A stretch of DNA of 64,000 nt from CALKAL01 sp051846895 (GCA_051846895.1 JBPYCQ010000005.1:189823-253822); one strand, 5' to 3'. Positions 43,700-53,697 are shown, counted from the stretch's first letter. Numbers and translations: made by a program. Notes: generated by a model from the sequence alone, not told the origin.

Positions 43700-43975
43700 G
43701 TATTAGACATGCGCTCTTACTAGCGGAGGAAATATACGAAGACTCCTGGTCAACTAAGAACGCCACATCCTGTGGCGCTGTCGACACTAGGTCGTCCTGA
43801 CCGTCGCGGGAGGAACGGAATAGGTGAGATCCCATAGTGCGATAGCACGAGGTCGGCTAAAGGCGTCACGTCCTGTGACGACGCCGACACTAGAACGTCC
43901 TGTTCGTCGGAGGCTCACCGCGCACCCCGCGGAAAGCGGAGTGTATTTCAACTGCGGGAGTTAAGCAGTAACCTT
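43700..43975 (+). repeat. GC-rich repeat related to the MITE-like element, copy 3 (degenerate)
   Basis: Two partial copies of the motif GACTCCTGGTC..CTAA.. are present (43740-43800 and 43850-43910: GGTCGGCTAAAGGCG, CGCCGACACTAGAACGTCC), then CCCGCGGAAAGCGGAGTG. Similar blocks lie in copies 1 and 2. I see no terminal inverted repeats, so this copy is decayed or a different member with an internal duplication. Non-coding, between tagA-like and PIG-L genes. Confidence 0.7.
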
Positions 43976-44009
43976 ACATAAAATACTCTTCCAAACGGAG
44001 GAAAAAACA

Positions 44010-44918
44010 ATGAAACGACAAATCTTAAAAGCGATGAACCCAATCATTCGTCCAATAACAAAAACAATCCTAACCAAACACTACCAAGCCGACCTACAAC
44101 CAGTCGAACTAACCGAACAAAACATCCTCATCCTCGCGCCACACGTCGACGATGAGACAATCGGCCTTGGCGGAACCATCGCTCGTTACAAAGACAACAA
44201 TAACGACGGCTACAAAAATAGACAAGTATCCGTAATATATATGACAGACGGGGCAGGCAGCGTGTCACAACTCGACAAGCAAAAACTAATTAACACCCGC
44301 CGCCAAGAAGCACACGAAGTTAAAGACTTCTTGAACATCGATGAACTCTACTTCTTAGACGAACCAGACGGGGCACTCAAACCAACTAAAGAAACCGTCG
44401 ATAAACTAGCAACACTTATTCAACAAATTAATCCAGATATGATCTATGTGACAACCCATATCGACTGTCACCCAGACCATATCGCAACAGCGGAAATCTT
44501 AGCCGAAGTCATCAAACAACTAAAGCTAGACGCAACAATTAGAGCATACGAAATCAATACAGCGATACCAGCTGCATACATTAACACCGTTGTTGACATA
44601 ACAAAAACATTCAAGAAAAAAGCTGAAGCAACAACGATTTTCAAATCACAAAAAATAGATTTTGACGGATTATTAAAAATGGCAAGCTTAAAACGAAACT
44701 TATCACAGCATCAAGACGTCAAATATGTTGAGACGTTTCGCGAGTACCGACCAGAAGACTACATCAAGGCCATCGATAACGTCAAAAATAAATACAATTA
44801 TAATGAATACTTTAAACAAATGAACAAAGAAGCAACCTTATTACTAGCACATTCAAAAAACAAAGACTTCAAAGAAAAAGTATATAAAGAGAGTATCGAA
44901 GGGCGTGATCATTTATGA
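44010..44918 (+). CDS. PIG-L family deacetylase
   Basis: 302 residues. The zinc site is visible as APHVDDETIGLGGTIARY (His-x2-Asp-Asp) and THIDCHPDHIATAEIL (His-x2-His pattern); the family removes acetyl groups from GlcNAc-containing glycans or conjugates. The C-terminal half is helical. AAACGGAGG before the ATG. It overlaps the next gene by four bases, so it probably modifies a sugar in the polymer made by the following glycosyltransferase and ligase. Confidence 0.87.
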   Translation: MKRQILKAMNPIIRPITKTILTKHYQADLQPVELTEQNILILAPHVDDETIGLGGTIARYKDNNNDGYKNRQVSVIYMTDGAGSVSQLDKQKLINTRRQEAHEVKDFLNIDELYFLDEPDGALKPTKETVDKLATLIQQINPDMIYVTTHIDCHPDHIATAEILAEVIKQLKLDATIRAYEINTAIPAAYINTVVDITKTFKKKAEATTIFKSQKIDFDGLLKMASLKRNLSQHQDVKYVETFREYRPEDYIKAIDNVKNKYNYNEYFKQMNKEATLLLAHSKNKDFKEKVYKESIEGRDHL

Positions 44919-46042
44919 AGGTGATGCACGTCATTTCAGGCGGAGAAACCGGTGGGTCAAAAAACCACATCATTAGTTTACTTAAAACATTTCCAACAGC
45001 AGAAATCCTTCTTGTCGTCATGCAAGAAGGAATGTTGCGGCAAGAAGCCGAAAAAGAAGGGATACGAACGATTAATTTAAACCAAAAAAATCGTTACGAC
45101 TTAAAAGCGCGAAAAAAACTGATCGACATCGCAAAACAGGATAACGTCAATCTCATCCATACCCATGGAGCACGCGCGAACTTCTTTATCGCAACACTAA
45201 TAAGCAAACTAAACATCACCTGGGTCACAACCGTACATAGCGACCCATCACTCGATTTCATGAAGACCGGTCTCAAAGGAAAACTATTTACCAAACTAAA
45301 CCTATGGGCCTACAGCAAAATCGATTATTTCTTCGCCGTGAGCGAGCCATTTAAACAAAACTTAATCTCAATCGGTATCGAAGAAAACAAAATTTCTACT
45401 ATATTAAATGGGATTGATTTTGATACGAAGGAAGAAACAAACTTAACACGCGAAGACTTACAGATCGCAGAAGACGACTTTGTTATTACGATTGTCGCAC
45501 GTCTTCATCCGATCAAAGGACACCGCGAGCTACTTAGAGCAACGAGCCAAGTCATCGAACAACACGAAGACTTAAACATTAAGCTCTTTCTCGTTGGTGA
45601 CGGAAAAGAAAAGCAAACACTTGAAGAACTAACCGACGTACTCAAAATGAACCAAAACGTCAAATTCTTAGGTTACCGCGATGACGTCCCAGCGATTTAC
45701 CGACTATCTAACGTCGCGATCTTAACATCATATAGCGAGAGCTTTCCACTAGCTCTACTTGAAGCGGCAAAAGAAAAGCTACCACTAATCGCAACAGACG
45801 TCGGAGGAATCGCTAATCTCGTACAAAAACACGGCTGGCTCATCCAACCAAAATCAGTCGAAGAAATTGAAAAAGCACTTCATGACGTTATAACGGAACA
45901 TAAAAAAGGAACATTAAAGGACATAGGTACAAAGCAGTATGAATATGCAAAAGAAAACTTCTCTGTCAATAAATTGGCAGAAAATATGAAAAAGTCATAT
46001 TTACAACTAGTAAAGAATACACATCTAAAGGAGTATAGATAA
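44915..46042 (+). CDS. Glycosyltransferase family 4
   Basis: 375 residues. N-terminal HVISGGETGGSKNHIISLLKTF, THGARANFFIATLI, and C-terminal ILTSYSESFPLALLEAAKEKLPLIATDVGGIANLV, the E-x7-E signature of GT4. Start overlaps the PIG-L stop (ATGA), stop overlaps the next ATG, so the three are translationally coupled. Confidence 0.92.
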   Translation: MKVMHVISGGETGGSKNHIISLLKTFPTAEILLVVMQEGMLRQEAEKEGIRTINLNQKNRYDLKARKKLIDIAKQDNVNLIHTHGARANFFIATLISKLNITWVTTVHSDPSLDFMKTGLKGKLFTKLNLWAYSKIDYFFAVSEPFKQNLISIGIEENKISTILNGIDFDTKEETNLTREDLQIAEDDFVITIVARLHPIKGHRELLRATSQVIEQHEDLNIKLFLVGDGKEKQTLEELTDVLKMNQNVKFLGYRDDVPAIYRLSNVAILTSYSESFPLALLEAAKEKLPLIATDVGGIANLVQKHGWLIQPKSVEEIEKALHDVITEHKKGTLKDIGTKQYEYAKENFSVNKLAENMKKSYLQLVKNTHLKEYR

Positions 46043-47418
46043 TGAATGAAAAACATACAATGACCTATTATCTCGTCTTACTAAATTTAATCATTATTCC
46101 ACTCTTTCCGTGGAAAACATATATTGGACCAATCCCACTCGCTGCCGAGGTCGTCTTAATCCCACTCCTCGTCCTCGGCTTCCTATGGGACGTTAAAAAC
46201 AAAAAAATAAAACTTAATGATGTGCCGTATAAGACCTTTGCCATCCTTTTTGGGATATTCTTCATTGTACAAGTCATATCTCTGACACAAGCAATCGATT
46301 TAATGTCAGGACTAATGGAGATAGCAAGATACTTATCGTACGCATTCTTATTCTTAATCGTTGCAACCGTCACCTTTGAAAAGAGAGAATACATCCACTT
46401 CGGAATCGCATTCTTAATCGCCATGGCTATCGCAACGACATACGGAGCCCTGCAATACATGTTCGATTGGAACTTAAACAAAGCCGGTGTTTACGCATTA
46501 AGCGAAGCATACGGACGTGTCCAATCACTCACCATGAACCCAAACTACTGGGCAGGACTTATTAACTTTATTATTCCAGGCGTCTTACTGATCGTCGTCG
46601 TATTCTTGAAAAACAAATGGCAACAACTCGCAGTCATTACGTTATTCGGATTACTCGTCATTAACCAAATCCTAACGTATACAAGATCAGCATGGATGAT
46701 CATGTTTCTAGCGATAATTATGGTCGCACTATTCGTACCAAAAAAGTTCTTTAAAAACGTTGTGAAATTACAAATACTCATACCATTAATCATACTAGCA
46801 GTCGTTGTCTTTAACTTACCAGACTTCCAAGACCGAACGAAATCGGCTATTTACGTTGCGAAATCATTCATGCCAGACTCATTCGCAGAAAAACTCATGC
46901 CAGAAGGCGACGGAGACGGAGAAGAAACAGAAGAAGAACGTTGGAAAAGAGTCACATCAGAACATGCCTTAGTTTCCCGTACAACACTCTGGAAAACAGG
47001 CTGGACGATGTATAAAGAAAACCCAACACTCGGAGTCGGAATCGGAAACTATACAGCAAACTATAAAGACGTCGTCACAAGACACGAAGAACTATACGTC
47101 GGACACGATAGCTATTCCGTCCATAACTCATATTTGAAAGTTATGGCCGAAACAGGAACATTTGGGATCATTACATTCATGTTAATATACATTTACTACT
47201 ACTTATATATAGGGAAACTTTATTTACAAACACGAAAAGATTTAATCTCACAACTATTACTAATCGGACTATTTATCGGATCTGGAACATTCATGGGACA
47301 GAACTTAGCAAATAACTTAGTTTTCATTCCACAGATCAACGTCATTTTCTGGTTAGTTTCAGGATTAATATTTAATTACATCATTGTTAAACAAAGAAAA
47401 GATACTGCCAAAGCATGA
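46042..47418 (+). CDS. O-antigen ligase / polymerase (Wzy-like) membrane protein
   Basis: 458 residues, 10-11 transmembrane helices. A large external loop (about 255-330) contains LVSRTTLWKTGWTMYKENPTLGVGIGNYTANY, the Wzy_C/WaaL pattern with Arg and the GxGxGNF-like turn, followed by HNSYLKVMAETGTFG. It polymerises or attaches lipid-linked glycan outside the membrane. Last gene of the three-gene unit. A hairpin overlapping the stop codon (CCAAAGCATGA / TCATGCTTTGG, 47408-47436) may end the transcript, though no T run follows. Confidence 0.87.
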   Translation: MNEKHTMTYYLVLLNLIIIPLFPWKTYIGPIPLAAEVVLIPLLVLGFLWDVKNKKIKLNDVPYKTFAILFGIFFIVQVISLTQAIDLMSGLMEIARYLSYAFLFLIVATVTFEKREYIHFGIAFLIAMAIATTYGALQYMFDWNLNKAGVYALSEAYGRVQSLTMNPNYWAGLINFIIPGVLLIVVVFLKNKWQQLAVITLFGLLVINQILTYTRSAWMIMFLAIIMVALFVPKKFFKNVVKLQILIPLIILAVVVFNLPDFQDRTKSAIYVAKSFMPDSFAEKLMPEGDGDGEETEEERWKRVTSEHALVSRTTLWKTGWTMYKENPTLGVGIGNYTANYKDVVTRHEELYVGHDSYSVHNSYLKVMAETGTFGIITFMLIYIYYYLYIGKLYLQTRKDLISQLLLIGLFIGSGTFMGQNLANNLVFIPQINVIFWLVSGLIFNYIIVKQRKDTAKA

Positions 47419-47455
47419 AAATAACTCATGCTTTGGTTAAAAATTCAACAAATGA

Positions 47456-47483
47456 TTGAAATTTTCTAAAAAGTTGTTATAAT
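47456..47483 (+). promoter_or_regulatory. Candidate promoter of the S-layer gene
   Basis: TTGAAA (47456-47461), 16-base spacer, TATAAT (47478-47483). It would give a leader of about 315 bases. A second TTGAAA near 47559 suggests another promoter, as is common for S-layer genes. Confidence 0.55.
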
Positions 47484-47714
47484 TTTATAAGAATAGACTT
47501 GTCAAAAAATTTTAAACATGCTATTCTACTAAAAAACTAGTAAAAGATATGGCATAAACTTGAAATTGCTAGATAAGTATGTCACAATGTTACTTGTGCA
47601 ATGTTTAAAAGGCTTTAACAGGCCTTCTAAATATTACCTACACTATTTAGATGTAATTTTTCTGTAAAACTATTTAAATTATGTTTCTAATAGTGTATAT
47701 TAAATGGTGAGTAA

Positions 47715-47753
47715 TAGATTTGTAGATTACAAACCTTGTAAACTACTAATCTA
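47715..47753 (+). promoter_or_regulatory. Long hairpin in the S-layer mRNA leader
   Basis: TAGATTTGTAG pairs with CTACTAATCTA (one mismatch), and inside it TTACAA pairs with TTGTAA around a 3-base loop; 39 nt in total. It lies 54 bp before the start codon. It may stabilise the mRNA, as described for other S-layer leaders, or bind a regulator. Confidence 0.6.
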
Positions 47754-47807
47754 TAACAATAAAAATATGTACAATGTACATAATCAATAAAGGGAGGAAA
47801 TGAATTT

Positions 47808-50786
47808 ATGGCTTACAACCCAAAATCTTATCGTAAGTTCATGGCGGCTTCTGCTTCAGCTGCATTAGTAGCTTCAGCAGTAGCACCAGCAGCAGTAGCT
47901 GCAGGCGCACAAGACGATTTCTCAGATTTATCTGATAGCTATCGTCACTATGACGCAGTTAACGCACTTTACAATGCTGGCGTAATCGGCGGGTTCCCAG
48001 ATGGCACTTTCAAAGCTGAGGAACAAATTAAACGCGGTGACGTAGCATTAATGATCTTCAAAGCTCTTGAGCTTGAAGAAGGAGACGCAGACGCTCTTAC
48101 TTTTGAAGACGTTCCTGCACGTCTTGGTGGAGTAGTTGCTAAATTAGTAGAGGAAGGAATCGTTTCAGGTTACTCTGACGAGAAATTCGGAACTGATGAA
48201 TTAGTAACACGTGGCCAAGTTGCAAAAATGTTAGTTGAAGCCTTCAATCTAGACTTAGATGTTGAAGATCAAGGTTTCGGTGACATCAACGCTTCTGCTA
48301 CATTAGCTCCATATGTTAATGCTTTAGCAGCAGAAGGAATTACTGAAGGTTATCCAAACGGAAACTTCGGTGTTAACGACAACATCAAACGCGGTGACTT
48401 CTCTAAATTCCTAGCAGACGCTATGGGCCTTTTAGACGAAGTAACAGCACCAGCAGTAGATGAAATCTCTGCTACAAACAACAAAGAAATCTTCGTTGAC
48501 CTAACTGGTGATGTTGATTTAGAAGCTGCAGAAGATAAAGACAACTACACTGTTAAAAATGCAGCTGGTAACGATGTAGGATTTAGTGTTAAAGTACTTG
48601 ATGGATCATCAGTTGCTGCTAATTCTACTAGAGTAGTTGTTCAATTAAATAGTGCAGTTAAAAACCAAGATGTATTAACTGTTACAGTTGACAAAGCTGT
48701 AGCTGGAGAAGAAGTAACTCAGAAGGTAGAATTCTTCGATACTACAGTTCCTACAGCAGATAGTGCAGAAGCTCTTGGTATTCGCACAGTAAAAGTTGAA
48801 TTCAGTGAGCCAATTGATGCTGCTAAATTCGCTGAAAAAACAACTTTACAACAACGTAATGTTTTCGAATTTGTTGGTGAAAACGTATATGTTGTAAGCG
48901 TTGATTTCAAAAACAATAACAGAGAAGCATACATTACTGTCAACACTGACTTAGAAGACGGTGATTACGAAGTAAAAGTAAACGGTGGAGAGCTATTTGA
49001 TTACGCTGGTTACAAAGTAGCTGAGACCGTTGTTGACTTAACTGTTGAAGAAGATGCTGAAGCGCCTAAACTTGTTGGATACAAGAATGCTTCTCAAAAG
49101 CAAGTTACACTAGTATTCGATGAGCCAATTGTACCTATTAAAGGTTCTGAATATAATAAAGCTAGCTTCTATCACACAAATAGTTCTTCAATTAACAGAG
49201 CAAACTCTGTGAAAGAAGGAGACGCTCCTAATGAACTAGTTGTAACATTTGGAGATAGTCACTTACCTGATGGTACAGGTTACGTTTACGTTGCTGCAGA
49301 GTCTATTAAAGACCTGTGGAACAATGAAAACGTACAGCAACTTCGTATCGCAGTAGAAACTGAGTATGATGAAGACGCACCTGAAATCAGCAATGTGAAA
49401 TTATCTGATCAGTACACTTTAGTAATTACTTTTAATGAATTGCTAGATAGTAAATCTGCAGAAACTCTTAAGAATTACACATTAGAAGATTCAAATGGTA
49501 ATAAGTTAGAACTAACTGGAACACCAGAGTATGATGACAAAAAGTCAGTAACATTAAAATCAAATGACAAGATTGAAGGCGATTTAACTTTAACTGTAGA
49601 TAAAGTTAAAGATATAAATGGTAATGCTACTGACGAATTAGAATTCAAATTCTACGGTGAAGATGTAACAGCTCCAGACCACGAAGATTTTGAATACACT
49701 TTATACAAATCAGACCAAAAAATTATTGTGGACTTTAATGACAAAGCAATGGCAACAGACGGACAGTACTCTGTAGTTGATTTATCAAAATACTATTATG
49801 ATGGAATTGACTTAGCTAATAGTAAATATGCAGACTACATCTCTGTACAGCCAATTGATGGTGACACAAAAGTTGCTATCACATTTGATATTAAAGCTTA
49901 CAACAAAGATCAAAAGGTTGAGAATAGAATCAATGAATTATTTGAGTTAGGTAAAGGATTCCAAGTAGTATCACGTGTTGCAGATGCAGCAGGAAATCTG
50001 TCAGTGAACATTACATCTGACAAATCTTCTGGAAAAACTTTAGTTTCAAACAGCACAGTTGGTTTAGCATCTAAAAACCCAGTTGTTGCGACTGATAACG
50101 ATACTATTGTAGTCACTCTTGACCAAGCTATTGTGGACTTTGATGCAGAAGATTACGTTTTATATTATGATTACAAAAAGAATGACGATGAAACGATTTC
50201 TTTCGGAACATTGTCAGTCTTAAATGTTTCATTATCAGCAGACGGAAAGAAATTAACATTCCTACTTGAAGATGAATTAAATGACAACGGTAAATTTGTT
50301 GTTGATAGTGTAGAGAAAACTGTTTCAGTGGCTACAATTGGAGAAATTGAGTCAGTTTCACAATTTGGTGATAAAGTATCAATTGCATTTAATAATGCTA
50401 ATGCTAAAGCAGTAGATGCTATTGCTCCATCACTAGCTGTAAAAGACGGTAAATATGACGTTTCATCTGATGGGAATGCAATCACTCTAACATTTACTGA
50501 AGATGTAGAAGCTTCTATTGCTGATGCAGCAGGATCTAGATTCGTAGTTAAAGATTCTCAAGGTAATGCATTAACATATGCAACTGGAACTACTCCTACA
50601 AAAGAAAACACATTTACAGTTGTATTACCTGCAGAAGGTTCAGCTGCTCCAACAGTAACAATTTATGTATACGGTGCAACTGACTTAGAAGGTTACACAG
50701 TAGATTTCGCGTCTAACAACTACTTCACTGATACAAGTGGAAATAAAGTTGAAGACTTCTCGGTTACTGTACCAAAAGCAGAATAA
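47808..50786 (+). CDS. S-layer protein with three SLH domains
   Basis: 992 residues. Signal peptide about 1-32 (alanine-rich, cleavage near AAGA). Three SLH domains (about 35-90, 95-150, 155-210): FSDLSDSYRHYDAVNALYNAGVIGG, FEDVPARLGGVVAKLVEEGIVSG and FGDINASATLAPYVNALAAEGITEG. SLH domains bind the pyruvylated secondary wall polymer made through csaB. The rest is a string of Ig-like beta domains, very acidic (rich in Asp, Glu), Lys moderate, no Cys that I can see. AAAGGGAGG site, long leader and strong terminator suggest very high expression as the surface lattice. Confidence 0.92.
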   Translation: MAYNPKSYRKFMAASASAALVASAVAPAAVAAGAQDDFSDLSDSYRHYDAVNALYNAGVIGGFPDGTFKAEEQIKRGDVALMIFKALELEEGDADALTFEDVPARLGGVVAKLVEEGIVSGYSDEKFGTDELVTRGQVAKMLVEAFNLDLDVEDQGFGDINASATLAPYVNALAAEGITEGYPNGNFGVNDNIKRGDFSKFLADAMGLLDEVTAPAVDEISATNNKEIFVDLTGDVDLEAAEDKDNYTVKNAAGNDVGFSVKVLDGSSVAANSTRVVVQLNSAVKNQDVLTVTVDKAVAGEEVTQKVEFFDTTVPTADSAEALGIRTVKVEFSEPIDAAKFAEKTTLQQRNVFEFVGENVYVVSVDFKNNNREAYITVNTDLEDGDYEVKVNGGELFDYAGYKVAETVVDLTVEEDAEAPKLVGYKNASQKQVTLVFDEPIVPIKGSEYNKASFYHTNSSSINRANSVKEGDAPNELVVTFGDSHLPDGTGYVYVAAESIKDLWNNENVQQLRIAVETEYDEDAPEISNVKLSDQYTLVITFNELLDSKSAETLKNYTLEDSNGNKLELTGTPEYDDKKSVTLKSNDKIEGDLTLTVDKVKDINGNATDELEFKFYGEDVTAPDHEDFEYTLYKSDQKIIVDFNDKAMATDGQYSVVDLSKYYYDGIDLANSKYADYISVQPIDGDTKVAITFDIKAYNKDQKVENRINELFELGKGFQVVSRVADAAGNLSVNITSDKSSGKTLVSNSTVGLASKNPVVATDNDTIVVTLDQAIVDFDAEDYVLYYDYKKNDDETISFGTLSVLNVSLSADGKKLTFLLEDELNDNGKFVVDSVEKTVSVATIGEIESVSQFGDKVSIAFNNANAKAVDAIAPSLAVKDGKYDVSSDGNAITLTFTEDVEASIADAAGSRFVVKDSQGNALTYATGTTPTKENTFTVVLPAEGSAAPTVTIYVYGATDLEGYTVDFASNNYFTDTSGNKVEDFSVTVPKAE

Positions 50787-50812
50787 TTAAAGAAACAATT
50801 AGATTTAACTCC

Positions 50813-50845
50813 AAAAAGAGTGAGCTAACCGCTCACTCTTTTTTC
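50813..50845 (+). terminator. Terminator after the S-layer gene
   Basis: AAAAAGAGTGAGC and GCTCACTCTTTTT are perfect complements with a 5-base loop and T run. Confidence 0.93.
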
Positions 50846-50864
50846 TAATAAGGGTGTAGGAATT

Positions 50865-51263
50865 ATGAGGAAGATTACATTTGGTTTAATATTACTTGTG
50901 TTTATTGTTCTTGTGGGTTGTTCGGAGGATAAGCTTGAGGGAACCATTATTTTTGGTGAGAAGGTTGGGGAGAATGAGTTAAAGGCGGTTAACGTTTTTA
51001 ATCTTGGTGAGCAGATGAATTTTCTTGTTGAGACGAACAGGGAGATTGGGGTTGAGGAAGTTGAGATAACTCTAAATATCCTGAATCCTGAAGGTGATTA
51101 TGAGTCGATAACGAGTAGTTCGTTGCCTGTAAATCCTGAGTCTGATCAGATTATGAATGGCCTTTCGGCTGATATTTTTGAACAGCTTGGGGCTGGTGTT
51201 TATCAGCTAGAAGTGAATATTGATGGGACGGTAATAAAGGGTGACTTTATTTACCAGGAGTAA
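50865..51263 (+). CDS. Small lipoprotein, unknown function
   Basis: 132 residues. Signal peptide with lipobox VGC (Cys at about residue 19), then an acidic beta-rich domain (FNLGEQMNFLVET, GAGVYQLEVNIDG) resembling a single Ig-like fold. G/T-rich codons set it apart from the preceding S-layer gene. It is a single-gene unit: terminators lie on both sides. No family recognised. Confidence 0.6.
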   Translation: MRKITFGLILLVFIVLVGCSEDKLEGTIIFGEKVGENELKAVNVFNLGEQMNFLVETNREIGVEEVEITLNILNPEGDYESITSSSLPVNPESDQIMNGLSADIFEQLGAGVYQLEVNIDGTVIKGDFIYQE

Positions 51264-51292
51264 AAAGTGAACAGTTATTGTTCACTTTTTTT
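51262..51292 (+). terminator. Terminator after the small lipoprotein
   Basis: AAAAAGTGAAC and GTTCACTTTTT pair around a 7-base loop with a run of eight T. It overlaps an upstream extension of the next open frame, arguing for the later start chosen there. Confidence 0.9.
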
Positions 51293-51338
51293 TGTTATTC
51301 GAGTAAAATTGGAGATAGATTATATAGAGAAGGTTGGT

Positions 51339-53582
51339 TTGGAATTGGTACATAAGGTTATGACTTGGTTTTTTTATTTGTTAATTGTTGGTAGTGTTTT
51401 TGTTTCGTCGTATCGTCAGGGGTTATTTTATGATCCTGATTTTTATAGTTGGCATATTGTGTTTGGTGTGTTGTTTTTTGTTTATGTTGGTTATCGTTTG
51501 TTTAGTAAAGAGGAGATTCGGTTTTCTAGTTATTTGTTATTTTTGTTACCGCTTGCGTATTTGTTGTCGTTTGTTACGGCGGTATCGCCATATGGGACGT
51601 TTAATGAGTTGTTTCGATTTACGACGTATGCAATTTTGTTTGCGATCTTAGTAGATTTGCAGCGGGTTAATAGATTAATAAGGTTGGCTGTGCCGTATAC
51701 ATTCTTGTTATTTGGTGTGTATATGGTGCTTATTCCGTTTTTGCAGTATCTTGGGAAGATTGATTTTCATCATTCGATCTTAGGTATAAGGTTTTCGGGG
51801 GTGTTTCAGTATCCGAATACGTATGGTTCGATCGCGGCTGCGTTGTTTTTATTCTGTCTGGTTACTGTGGCGAAGTTACCTAACAAGAGAATCATACAGC
51901 TTTGTATTTATACATTGCCACTGACGTTGTTCGCAAGTGGGCTGTTACTGTCACAGTCGCGTGCGGTCATTATCATTCTGCCGGTTGCGTGGCTAATCGG
52001 TCTTATCGTTCTTAAGTTCGGTGAGCAGATTAAGTATATCTTAGTAACTGGGATAACACTTCTTCCTAGCTTATATGTTTTTCAAAATGTTTCAACGACG
52101 ATTCGTGCTGAGGAGTCTTTTAATTTCATTCCTTATTTAGTCGCAGTGCCGATAGGGACAATTGTCATTGTGTATGTTCTGAATCACTTTTTACTTGAAA
52201 ATAAGTTGGCGCGGATTAGTGAGAAGAGGTTTGTTAGATGGGTAATTCCGGCTGGTGTTGTGGCGTCGGTTACTGCGTTGGCGCTGGACTTGCTGAATCA
52301 GGGGTTAGTGTATCAGAAGCTGCCGGAGAGGTTTCAAATTCTAATTTCGAGAATTAATGCGGATCAAGTATCGGATGAGCGACGTTTTGATTTTTACCGT
52401 GATGCGATGGGGATGTTCTCGGAGTCGCCGTTGACGGGTTGGGGTGGCGATGGTTGGCCGACGATGTATTACGTCTACCAGAGCTTCCCGTATATCAGTA
52501 ATGATGTTCATAGTTTCTTTTTTGATCAGTTGGTTAATGTTGGGTTAATCGGGATTGTGTCGCTTCTGTTGATCTTGTTTTTAGCGGTGTGGAATAGTGT
52601 AAAACGGATTAACACCGAGCTGATTGCGCCGGGTGCGTTGCTTGCTGTTGTGATGCTGGCGTTACATGCGTTTGTTGACTTTGACTTTTCTTTCGGTGCG
52701 GCGTGGTTTATGTTCGTCTTTGCGCTTGTCATGGCGTTTCAACATGAAGAGTTTAAGTTGTCGCTGAAGTTAACGGGTTGGAAGAAGAAAGTTATTTATA
52801 CAGTGCCAGTGTTAATAATTATTTTAGTCTCAACAATTTATTCAACGCGATTTTTATTGGCTGAAAAAGCGATTGATGACTTACGCGGGGAAGAGCTGAC
52901 ATTAAAACAAACGGCTGAACTGTATGAGAAGGCTTTATCCTACAACCCATATAACATTGTGAACATGAGGCAGCTTGCTGCGGTCTATGTGGAGCTTGAT
53001 GAAGAAGAAAAAGTCTTTGAAGTAGCGAACAACATTTACGAAACGGAGACGAAAAACCCACGTGCGATTATGCAGGTTGGAAATGCTTATGCGTCGTTTG
53101 GTAAGGTTGATGAAGCTGTTAAATATTATGAAGAGTCGTTGGAACTCGATCCGTTTTATAAATCAGTGTATGAAAGAGCAATCCGACTGACTTCGGGAAC
53201 AGCTGTGAAAAATGCGCAGCTGGGGATGAAGGATGCGGCGAGGAAGTATGCTGATATGACGAAGGATTTTTATGGACAGTATGAGTCGACTGCTAAGGAT
53301 GTAAAAAGAGTGGGCTCGGCGTTTAGAGATATTCATTTAGAACCAAGTGAACTCTTTTTAGCAGCCCAAGCGTATGCTATAATTGAAGAAGATGAAAAAG
53401 TTGTCGAACTAACAGAAAACATCACTGGAGATGAAGATTTACAGCTGAGAAGTAAAGCATTATTACTGCTCAGTCTTGAAAGGATGGGACAAACAGATAA
53501 ACACCAAGAGATTTATGAACAACATGAAAATAAAGAACAATTAGATTTATATATCGAAGCCTTTAAAGGTGCCATTTATTAA
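51339..53582 (+). CDS. O-antigen ligase-like membrane protein with C-terminal TPR domain
   Basis: About 747 residues. 11-12 transmembrane helices (to about residue 505), including the Wzy_C-type loop YRDAMGMFSESPLTGWGGDGW and NDVHSFFFDQLVNVGLIG. The C-terminal 240 residues form TPR-like helices (AELYEKALSYNPYNIVNMRQLAAVYVELD, ANAYASFGKVDEAVKYYEESLELDP). Such fusions are ligases or polymerases for surface glycans or S-layer glycosylation. TTG 51339 after AGAAGG is my start choice; it is not certain. Strongly G/T-rich up to about 52.8 kb, then more A-rich codons, a visible change inside one gene. Confidence 0.75.
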   Translation: MELVHKVMTWFFYLLIVGSVFVSSYRQGLFYDPDFYSWHIVFGVLFFVYVGYRLFSKEEIRFSSYLLFLLPLAYLLSFVTAVSPYGTFNELFRFTTYAILFAILVDLQRVNRLIRLAVPYTFLLFGVYMVLIPFLQYLGKIDFHHSILGIRFSGVFQYPNTYGSIAAALFLFCLVTVAKLPNKRIIQLCIYTLPLTLFASGLLLSQSRAVIIILPVAWLIGLIVLKFGEQIKYILVTGITLLPSLYVFQNVSTTIRAEESFNFIPYLVAVPIGTIVIVYVLNHFLLENKLARISEKRFVRWVIPAGVVASVTALALDLLNQGLVYQKLPERFQILISRINADQVSDERRFDFYRDAMGMFSESPLTGWGGDGWPTMYYVYQSFPYISNDVHSFFFDQLVNVGLIGIVSLLLILFLAVWNSVKRINTELIAPGALLAVVMLALHAFVDFDFSFGAAWFMFVFALVMAFQHEEFKLSLKLTGWKKKVIYTVPVLIIILVSTIYSTRFLLAEKAIDDLRGEELTLKQTAELYEKALSYNPYNIVNMRQLAAVYVELDEEEKVFEVANNIYETETKNPRAIMQVGNAYASFGKVDEAVKYYEESLELDPFYKSVYERAIRLTSGTAVKNAQLGMKDAARKYADMTKDFYGQYESTAKDVKRVGSAFRDIHLEPSELFLAAQAYAIIEEDEKVVELTENITGDEDLQLRSKALLLLSLERMGQTDKHQEIYEQHENKEQLDLYIEAFKGAIY

Positions 53583-53588
53583 AAATCA

Positions 53589-53626
53589 ATCCTGTTAGAT
53601 AACCCTATGAATCTAGCAGGATTTTC
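53589..53626 (+). terminator. Terminator before the exopolysaccharide operon
   Basis: ATCCTGTTAGAT and ATCTAGCAGGAT (one mismatch) around a 10-base loop, followed by TTTCTC. Confidence 0.7.
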
Positions 53627-53688
53627 TCACATTTATAAGAAATTATACCTATAATTTGTAAAAAACTATTAATTTATTTACAGAAATG

Positions 53689-53697
53689 TGTTATAAT
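53689..53697 (+). promoter_or_regulatory. Extended -10 promoter of the exopolysaccharide operon
   Basis: TGTTATAAT (TG-N-TATAAT), 57 bp before the start codon of the first gene; -35 not clear. Confidence 0.5.
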
